From Candidatus Peribacteraceae bacterium (GTDB lineage: Bacteria > Patescibacteriota > Gracilibacteria > Peribacterales > Peribacteraceae), in NCBI GenBank assembly GCA_018061525.1, contig JAGOUB010000027.1:1-9656 (forward strand): a DNA stretch of 9,656 nucleotides, in the 5' to 3' direction. Shown one piece after another: positions 5,523 through 9,656 of this stretch; position 1 is the first letter of the stretch; each line of letters begins with the position of its first letter. Under the pieces are notes generated by a model. It was not told where the DNA came from, did not search any database, and saw nothing but the letters and a program-made list of their open reading frames with translations. A program made the translations under genes and the position numbers.

Positions 5523-6506
5523 TCACTTGCCGGCAAACGGCTTTTTAAAGGTATGCCAGGCGATCGGCAGAGGCAGCGTACCCTCCGATTGCGCCGGCGG
5601 GATCATGGCCCGCGCCTGTCCGTCCGCCCAGAGGGCATCGGCGATGACGTCAAATGCATCGAACGGCAGCGATGCCATGAGTAGGCCTCCTTCGGCGGCG
5701 TCCACGGGGTCCGAGCGACGGAACGCGGGGATCCGCTTCCAGAGGAGCAGCACGAGCCCCAGGGCGTGGACGAGCTGGCATCGGAACATCCGCTCGAACG
5801 CGACCGCCAAGGCGAGCATCCAGCGTGCCTGGCGCGTGCCATCGGCGCGCCCCTGTTCCACGCGCAGGAACTGGACGAAAGGTCCTTCGAGACAGAGCAC
5901 CAGGCCGCGGTGGTGCGCCTCCATCGTCACGAGATCGGCAGGACTCATGACGCCGAACTCTTCGAGCGCGGGATCGTGGGCCAGGCGCCCGGCCTCGATC
6001 TCGTGGTAGATCTCCCGCAGGGCGCAGAAGATGCTGAGCCCGGACTCAAGGGCGACATCGAGCGCGTGACACAGCTCGGCGATCGTGGGGCACGACGAGC
6101 GGATCTCGTCCCAGCGATCCTCATAGCCGGCCAGCGGCCGGTTATGGGCGATCGACTCGAGGACGAGGCAGATAGCCTGCGCGTCGATGCGCCGATGGCA
6201 CGCCAGCAGCCGCAGGCAACGGTAGAGCCCGATGAACGGGGCATCGCCGTGCTGCAGCGAGGCGGAGAGAACGGGAGCATCGTTGGCCGGATGAAGATGG
6301 ACATCGAGCATCCCTCCGATCTCGACCATGCCATCGATGGCGACGGCCATGGGGACGAAGGCGTGGGATTGGCCGGTCTCCTGGATGAAGACGTCTGGGA
6401 CGACCGGCAGGGCGAATAGGACACGGGCATGCGGCACGACTGCACCTCTTTCGAGATGGGGGAAGATGGCTCCCCGAAACACTGGTCTGTGAATGAACGA
6501 TTCCAT
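5523..6506 (-). CDS. Protein of unknown function, mostly helical, 327 aa
   Basis: I do not recognise the family. The translation looks like a soluble, largely alpha-helical protein. It has Leu/Ala-rich amphipathic stretches, for example residues 140-175 (PTIAELCHALDVALESGLSI, followed by a charged helix) and 227-256, which contains the hydrophobic HALGLVLLLW but with charges on both sides, so it is probably not a membrane segment. Six or so cysteines are scattered without a metal-binding spacing. No signal peptide is evident. A promoter (6528-6555) and a terminator (5476-5504) flank it, which supports this frame over the 217-codon plus-strand frame. The start is uncertain: ATG at 6506 has GGAGG only one base away, whereas GTG at 6437 has AGAGG seven bases upstream and would give 304 residues beginning PHARVLFALP after the initiator. 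Confidence 0.8.
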   Translation of the reverse strand: MESFIHRPVFRGAIFPHLERGAVVPHARVLFALPVVPDVFIQETGQSHAFVPMAVAIDGMVEIGGMLDVHLHPANDAPVLSASLQHGDAPFIGLYRCLRLLACHRRIDAQAICLVLESIAHNRPLAGYEDRWDEIRSSCPTIAELCHALDVALESGLSIFCALREIYHEIEAGRLAHDPALEEFGVMSPADLVTMEAHHRGLVLCLEGPFVQFLRVEQGRADGTRQARWMLALAVAFERMFRCQLVHALGLVLLLWKRIPAFRRSDPVDAAEGGLLMASLPFDAFDVIADALWADGQARAMIPPAQSEGTLPLPIAWHTFKKPFAGK

Positions 6507-6527
6507 GCCTCCGAGGCATGTTCATTC
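6491..6527. promoter_or_regulatory. Large imperfect palindrome over the start of the orphan minus-strand gene
   Basis: An inner dyad CATGCCTC-C-GAGGCATG (6504-6520) is flanked by outer arms GAATGAA (6491-6497) and TTCATTC (6521-6527). Together they pair 15 bp, with an asymmetric 6-base insertion on one side. The palindrome abuts the -10 box at 6528-6533, covers the predicted transcription start (about 6521) and contains the ATG at 6506 and its GGAGG. It could be an operator for a dimeric repressor, or in RNA a hairpin that hides the ribosome binding site. Confidence 0.6.
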
Positions 6528-6555
6528 TTTATACAACATAATATTTTTTAATCAA
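6528..6555 (-). promoter_or_regulatory. Sigma70-type promoter of the orphan minus-strand gene
   Basis: On the minus strand, TTGATT (6555-6550), a 16-nt A/T-rich spacer and TATAAA (6533-6528) give four of six and five of six consensus matches. The AT-rich block stands out against the GC-rich surroundings. The predicted start of transcription near 6521 lies inside the large palindrome. Confidence 0.65.
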
Positions 6556-6666
6556 TTACCGACCAGAGAGCACAGACGGAACCCACGGCCATCATCCCCC
6601 ACCCCGCATGAACCGCAGCCGCAGGCCGTCCCCAAAGGCAAGCGCCGGAACGGCCAGAGCGCGACG

Positions 6667-6695
6667 TTGACGCTCCTTGTGGACAGTCGTAGACC
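6667..6695 (+). promoter_or_regulatory. Possible weak promoter for the 151-aa gene or a leader RNA
   Basis: TTGACG (6667-6672), a 17-nt spacer and TAGACC (6690-6695). The -35 box is good but the -10 box matches only three positions. It is the best plus-strand candidate found between the AT-rich block and the gene at 6832. The rest of the 325-base gap 6507-6831 holds the divergent promoter and palindrome, GC-rich sequence without a convincing gene, and the hairpin at 6731-6775. Confidence 0.3.
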
Positions 6696-6730
6696 GGACA
6701 GGTTGTTCACTCGCACCATCGGCCGCTTCG

Positions 6731-6775
6731 TGGACCCCAGCGACGCGATACGCGTTACCGCGCGGCTGGGGTCCA
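6731..6775 (+). other. Long-stem hairpin in the leader of the 151-aa gene
   Basis: TGGACCCCAGC (6731-6741) and GCTGGGGTCCA (6765-6775) are perfect 11-bp inverted repeats around a 23-nt loop, which itself contains CGCG-ATA-CGCG. TCCTTT follows, too weak a T-tract for a confident terminator. The hairpin ends 56 nt before the ATG at 6832. It could be a leader structure, an attenuator, or the 3' end of a small RNA starting near 6702. Confidence 0.5.
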
Positions 6776-6831
6776 TCCTTTAGCAAAAACAGACGGCGCC
6801 CTCCCCAGCGCCCTCTCCCGGAGACTCGACC

Positions 6832-7287
6832 ATGTTCAACGCGTACCCGTTCGCTGGCCCGCTCGGCTACATCGCCACGCCCGACTTCGGCCACCAGCAC
6901 GTCCTACACCTCGAAAGCGAGATGATCCGCCTCCAGCCCGGCGACGCCCCGGTTATCGCCGTGGCCCACAAGTCCACCTGGATCTCCGAGGGCCTCTACA
7001 GCCAGCAGTCGATGCTCTTCGTTGGGCTCGCGCCCGGCGACGGCCTCATCCACCTCTCGCTGCGCATCGGCCAGACCGAGGTCTGGAACGGGGACGGCTT
7101 CCCGTCGGGCCTGTACTGGCATTTCATCAACTGGGACCGGGCCAAGGGGCCCATCGTCCTGCAGATCGACGAGACCGTCTACGTCATCGAATCAGTCCTG
7201 CAGAGCACCGACATGCGGTGCATCCTGTTCCACCCCAAGCCCCGGGTGGAGGCAGCCATTGAAGCGGCCATTCCCGTCGCGGCGTGA
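6832..7287 (+). CDS. Protein of unknown function, beta-rich, 151 aa
   Basis: I do not recognise this family. The ATG has GGAG eight bases upstream, one of the few convincing Shine-Dalgarno sequences in the window. The protein has no signal peptide or membrane segment. Residues 20-130 alternate hydrophobic and polar positions in short strands (VLHLESEMIRL, APVIAVAHKST, GLIHLSLRIGQTEVW, PIVLQIDETVYVIESV) separated by Gly/Pro/Asp turns, which suggests an all-beta domain. It is rich in Trp, Tyr and His, with HKSTW at 46-50 and YWHFINWDRAKG at 94-105. A strong terminator follows at 7317-7346. A gene with its own leader and terminator and no partner is probably an independent unit; nothing around it indicates a pathway. 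Confidence 0.8.
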   Translation: MFNAYPFAGPLGYIATPDFGHQHVLHLESEMIRLQPGDAPVIAVAHKSTWISEGLYSQQSMLFVGLAPGDGLIHLSLRIGQTEVWNGDGFPSGLYWHFINWDRAKGPIVLQIDETVYVIESVLQSTDMRCILFHPKPRVEAAIEAAIPVAA

Positions 7288-7298
7288 CTCGTCACGCC
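7281..7298 (+). repeat. Hairpin across the stop codon of the 151-aa gene
   Basis: GGCGTGAC, loop TC, GTCACGCC is a perfect 8-bp inverted repeat that includes the TGA stop at 7285-7287. No T-tract follows, so it is not a terminator on its own. It shares GTGAC/GTCAC with the terminator hairpin 19 nt downstream. Confidence 0.5.
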
Positions 7299-7316
7299 AT
7301 TCCGAACAACCTCTCC

Positions 7317-7346
7317 GCCGGTGACTCTACGTCACCGGCATTTTTT
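7317..7346 (+). terminator. Rho-independent terminator of the 151-aa gene
   Basis: Stem GCCGGTGAC, loop TCTAC, stem GTCACCGGC, then A and six T. The nine-base-pair perfect GC-rich stem and T-tract are textbook. It lies 30 nt past the stop codon and isolates this gene from the next promoter at 7383. Confidence 0.9.
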
Positions 7347-7382
7347 GCCGTCTTTGAGTCTTTCTCGCCTTGCCAACAATAT

Positions 7383-7410
7383 TTGACATAACACTGTAGT
7401 ATTTTATGAT
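7383..7410 (+). promoter_or_regulatory. Strong sigma70-type promoter of the 103-aa gene
   Basis: TTGACA (7383-7388), a perfect -35 box, a 16-nt spacer, and TATGAT (7405-7410), five of six at -10, inside an AT-rich island. It is the best promoter match in the window. Transcription would start near 7417, leaving a leader of about 55 nt to the GTG at 7473 or about 100 nt to the TTG at 7518. Confidence 0.8.
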
Positions 7411-7472
7411 GTGCATGTTCTTTCACCAATTCACACGCCCTCCCTCTCCTGCCCGCAGGGAAGCGAGGGCCT

Positions 7473-7784
7473 GTGACACCCGGGAAAATCCCGGCACGCA
7501 GGCGCAAGGGCGACGTCTTGAAGACGCTCATTCTCAAGCTCGAGCACGACAAGGGCCGCGGCACAATCCACTCCGGCCACCACGAGTTGGACACGACGGC
7601 CTGCGACGTGGCGTACGAGGAAAAGCACGTCAAAGTCTGGGCCAAGTGGGATGATGACCAGCAGTTCGAGCCCGTCGCGCTGTACATCGTCGAGGGCGAA
7701 TCCGCCCAGATCCCGGGCACCAACGTCTTCGTGCCGTACCAGGAATTCGAAGGCACCAAGATCATTGAGCTGATGGTGGCCTGA
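7473..7784 (+). CDS. Small acidic protein of unknown function, 103 aa (or 88 aa)
   Basis: I do not recognise the family. The core is acidic and probably beta-rich, with TLILKLEHDKGRGTIHSGHH, then HVKVWAKWDDDQQFEPVALY and a C-terminus EFEGTKIIELMVA. No signal peptide or membrane segment is seen. Two starts compete. GTG at 7473 has GAGGG only three bases away and adds a basic N-terminus (TPGKIPARRRKG). TTG at 7518 has AAGGG seven bases upstream, gives the protein-like MKTLILKLEHDK, and would leave the hairpin CCGGGA-AAA-TCCCGG (7480-7494) in the leader; I find this start at least as likely. The gene has a near-consensus promoter and a strong terminator (7821-7847), so it is probably an abundant monocistronic product. 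It is convergent with the gene at 7856-8899. Confidence 0.75.
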   Translation: MTPGKIPARRRKGDVLKTLILKLEHDKGRGTIHSGHHELDTTACDVAYEEKHVKVWAKWDDDQQFEPVALYIVEGESAQIPGTNVFVPYQEFEGTKIIELMVA

Positions 7785-7820
7785 GCCACCGCCCCGTTCA
7801 TCCGCCCGAAAGAACCCGCG

Positions 7821-7847
7821 CCGCAACCGAAAGGTTGCGGTTTTTTT
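7821..7847 (+). terminator. Rho-independent terminator of the 103-aa gene
   Basis: Stem CCGCAACC, GNRA-type loop GAAA, stem GGTTGCGG, then seven T. It lies between two convergent genes. On the minus strand the stem is not followed by a clean T-tract, so it mainly serves the plus-strand gene. Confidence 0.92.
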
Positions 7848-7855
7848 ATGCGCGA

Positions 7856-8899
7856 TCAGTCGATGGCCTCGCAGACGGTGGTGTAGAGCGTGCGCATGTT
7901 GTCGCGGCCGCCGCGCTCGGCGATATCGCGGGCAGCGTGCGTCTCGAGGAAGGCCTTAGCCTCCTCGTAGCGCCCTTCGCCGTAGAGCCACCAACCGAGC
8001 TGCTCGCAGGCGATGCCCACGGCCTTGCTCACGTGGTCGGCCGCGGGGAGGCGGCTGCCGTTGGCCTGGATGAAAGCCAGGGCGGCGGCATTATCGGCGT
8101 CGTCAATGAGCGAACGCAGGTAGATCTGGACCAAAACGGGGACGGTGATCACCAGATCGTCGCCCAGCTCGGCGACGAGCGCCTTTACCTCGGCGCGACG
8201 TCCGCCGGCAAAGAGGGCCTGCGCGTAGGTCTCGACTTGGAGCGGATTGCGGCGGAAGAGCTCAGCCACCGGTAGCTCGCGCACGGAGGCGGCAGTGTCG
8301 ATGCCGCTGACGACTTCGGCATCGCCGCCGCGGCGCTGCAAGCTGGTGGTAACGGCGTGCAGGTGCTTCTCTTGGAAGACGAGCATCTCGATGAGCTGGG
8401 CGTACATCTCGCGCACGCCCGGGCGATCGAGGTCGTAGGCACGGTCCTTCAGGCGCGTGAAGAGCGAGGCGGCGTCGAAGAGATTGGGAAAGAGCGAGGG
8501 GATACCGTGCCTCTGGCAGTGGGTTTCGAACTGGCGGACGAGCTCCTGGTAGGCGGGATAGGCGGGCTGGTCGACAGCAGACCATGACGCGTCATCGGTG
8601 GGGCGCTCGCCCAGGCTGTAGCGGGCGGCAAGCACGTCGCTTAGCAGCTCGCGCATCTCCAGGCGGGAGCCCGCTCGCTCAGCCGACAAGGCCAAGCTGA
8701 AGAATGATTTGCCCACCGAGCCGCGGGCATCGCCGCGCTCACGCTGGCACATCACACCGTCGTCGCCGAAAATCTCGTGACGGAACGTGCCGCGCAGTAG
8801 GTTAAGACGCTCGGCGCGGTCCTCAAGACCGTCGATGACCTCGGCATGAGCCAGGTAGGCGGGCGAGTCGTAGCGGAGTACGGAGGAAGGCGGCGTCAT
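7856..8899 (-). CDS. Helical, TPR-like protein of unknown function, 347 aa
   Basis: No specific family is recognised. The whole sequence reads as a helical repeat protein. The clearest TPR-like unit is at residues 301-321, LGWWLYGEGRYEEAKAFLET followed by His, with the W-LG-Y-G-A pattern of the repeat; weaker helical pairs are at 210-245 (ELFRRNPLQVETYAQALFAG and on) and 252-282. Such solenoids usually bind other proteins. There is no signal peptide or membrane segment, so it is probably cytoplasmic. The start at 8899 was chosen because the 106 extra codons of the open frame upstream (to 9217) are antisense to lysS and low in protein-like character. No Shine-Dalgarno motif is clear (GGTGAAG about 10 bases upstream). 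It is divergent from lysS across 100 bp and convergent with the 103-aa gene. Confidence 0.8.
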   Translation of the reverse strand: MTPPSSVLRYDSPAYLAHAEVIDGLEDRAERLNLLRGTFRHEIFGDDGVMCQRERGDARGSVGKSFFSLALSAERAGSRLEMRELLSDVLAARYSLGERPTDDASWSAVDQPAYPAYQELVRQFETHCQRHGIPSLFPNLFDAASLFTRLKDRAYDLDRPGVREMYAQLIEMLVFQEKHLHAVTTSLQRRGGDAEVVSGIDTAASVRELPVAELFRRNPLQVETYAQALFAGGRRAEVKALVAELGDDLVITVPVLVQIYLRSLIDDADNAAALAFIQANGSRLPAADHVSKAVGIACEQLGWWLYGEGRYEEAKAFLETHAARDIAERGGRDNMRTLYTTVCEAID

Positions 8900-8965
8900 A
8901 GGGCAATCTTCACCAGATTCAGGATTTTGCGCAAGGATGGCGAGCACCAAGCCAGCCGGCAGGCT

Positions 8966-8993
8966 TTGAACCGCAGCCTCAAGCCCGTATCCT
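8966..8993 (+). promoter_or_regulatory. Possible lysS promoter
   Basis: TTGAAC (8966-8971), a 16-nt spacer and TATCCT (8988-8993), each four of six to consensus. The predicted start of transcription falls at about 8999-9001, on the lysS ATG itself, which would make a leaderless mRNA. The match is modest, and a promoter further upstream is possible. Confidence 0.35.
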
Positions 8994-8999
8994 GGCGCC

Positions 9000-9656
9000 A
9001 TGGACGACATCCGCCTCCAGAAACTGAAGCGCCTGCGCGAGCTCGGCATCATGCCGTACGCCGCCAATTTCACCCGCACACACGTGCTGGCCGAGGGCAA
9101 AGACCTGCCAGAAGGCACAGAGGCGAAGATCTGCGGCCGCATCGTGCTGCTGCGCGACATGGGCAAAATGACGTTCCTCACGCTGCAGGACCACACCGGA
9201 CGCTTCCAGGTGCTCATCCGCCAGGAGGACTTCGGTGAGAACTACGACACGATGCTCTCGCTGATGGACCTGGGCGACTTCATCGGCGTCGGCGGCACGC
9301 GCATCACCACCAAGACCGGCGAGCCGACCCTGCAGGCGAAGGCCTGGGTAATGCTGAGCAAGGCGCTCAGTCAGCCGCCCGAGAAGTGGCACGGCGTGCA
9401 GAACCAAGAGGTCGCCTGGCGCCAGCGCTACCTGGACCTCACGAGCAACCGCGAGACATTTGAACGCTTCCGTCTGCGCTCGCTGTTTGTGCGCAAGCTG
9501 CGCGAGTTCTACTGGAAGCAGGGCTTTGAGGAGATGGAAACGCCCGTGCTCACCACCGCCGCCTCAGGCGCGTTGGCCACGCCGTTTGTGACCAAGCACG
9601 AGGCCTACAACATGGACGTGTACCTGCGCATCGCCACCGAGACGTACCTGAAGGAG
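9000..9656 (+). CDS. lysS: Lysyl-tRNA synthetase, class II, N-terminal part
   Basis: The first 219 codons are present and the frame is open at the right edge. The enzyme charges tRNA-Lys with lysine using ATP. The N-terminal anticodon-binding OB-fold spans about residues 40-140, with GRIVLLRDMGKMTFLTLQDH followed by TGRFQVLI. The family signature RQRYLDLTSN comes next at about 154-163. Class II motif 1 is GFEEMETPVL at about 184-193, followed by MDVYLRIATETYLKE at the edge, which matches LysRS (MDLYLRIAPELYLK). The usual GGAAARPF is SGALATPF here, with Thr in place of Arg. The N-terminus is about 20-30 residues shorter than E. coli LysS. The ATG at 9000 has no Shine-Dalgarno motif (TCCTGGCGCC precedes it). 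Confidence 0.95.
   Translation, partial: MDDIRLQKLKRLRELGIMPYAANFTRTHVLAEGKDLPEGTEAKICGRIVLLRDMGKMTFLTLQDHTGRFQVLIRQEDFGENYDTMLSLMDLGDFIGVGGTRITTKTGEPTLQAKAWVMLSKALSQPPEKWHGVQNQEVAWRQRYLDLTSNRETFERFRLRSLFVRKLREFYWKQGFEEMETPVLTTAASGALATPFVTKHEAYNMDVYLRIATETYLKE

Noticed and set aside
5766..6419. A 217-codon plus-strand frame opposite the 327-aa gene
   Set aside because: The minus-strand frame is longer, spans the full interval between a promoter and a terminator on its strand, and has a candidate SD-preceded start. The plus frame has no such signals.
6493..6783. A 96-codon plus-strand frame ahead of the 151-aa gene
   Set aside because: Its start lies in the palindrome and its first third is the AT-rich divergent promoter. 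The C-terminal 40 residues look somewhat protein-like but have no start with a ribosome binding site.
7292..7801. Minus-strand frames of 169 and 131 codons opposite the 103-aa gene
   Set aside because: They run through the 7317-7346 terminator and the strong plus-strand promoter and have no start signals of their own.
8900..9217. Extension of the 347-aa gene upstream to a start at 9217
   Set aside because: These 106 codons are exactly antisense to the start of lysS, which is secure by homology. The ATG at 8899 gives a coherent protein.
1..9656. Recoded UGA (genetic code 25) as in Gracilibacteria
   Set aside because: TGA ends rpsQ, rpmC, rpsC, rplW, rplD, rplC and others at the expected family lengths, often overlapping the next start, so it is a true stop here.
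1..9656. tRNA genes, CRISPR arrays, insertion sequences, attachment sites
   Set aside because: No T-loop GGTTCGAAT-like motif with paired arms, no regularly spaced repeats, no transposase or integrase coding and no flanking inverted repeats were seen.

Overview
This GC-rich bacterial window holds most of an S10-type ribosomal protein operon on the minus strand, followed by an accessory stretch of orphan genes and the 5' part of lysS. All visible CDS stops are TAA or TGA, so nothing suggests the UGA recoding known in Gracilibacteria/Absconditabacteria. The lineage cannot be fixed from the sequence. The divergent but complete ribosomal proteins, several orphan proteins and the mostly Shine-Dalgarno-free starts would fit a candidate-phylum (CPR/Patescibacteria-like) or other poorly sampled bacterium; this is an inference with low confidence.

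Region 1 (1-5271, minus strand): rplC-rplD-rplW-rplB-rpsS-rplV-rpsC-rplP-rpmC-rpsQ-rplN, the canonical bacterial order, with gaps of 18 nt or less or 4-nt ATGA overlaps. rplN runs off the left edge. rpsJ, usually first, is absent: rplC is preceded by a good sigma70-type promoter (5384-5412) and a leader with a hairpin. Six of the proteins carry Ala/Lys/Pro/Ser-rich C-terminal tails beyond the usual domain, and none of the eleven starts has a recognisable Shine-Dalgarno sequence.

Region 2 (5272-6560): a regulatory gap with the rplC promoter, a short tandem repeat and a minus-strand terminator, then an orphan 327-codon minus-strand gene. That gene has its own promoter and a large palindrome lying over the predicted transcription start and the ATG.

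Region 3 (6561-7850): two small plus-strand orphan genes (151 and about 103 codons), each with a long, structured upstream leader and a textbook rho-independent terminator. They look like separate, well-expressed monocistronic units.

Region 4 (7856-9656): a minus-strand 347-codon helical, TPR-like protein, divergent across a 100-bp gap from lysS (class II lysyl-tRNA synthetase), which is open at the right edge and may be leaderless. No tRNA, rRNA, CRISPR, IS element or phage gene was seen.
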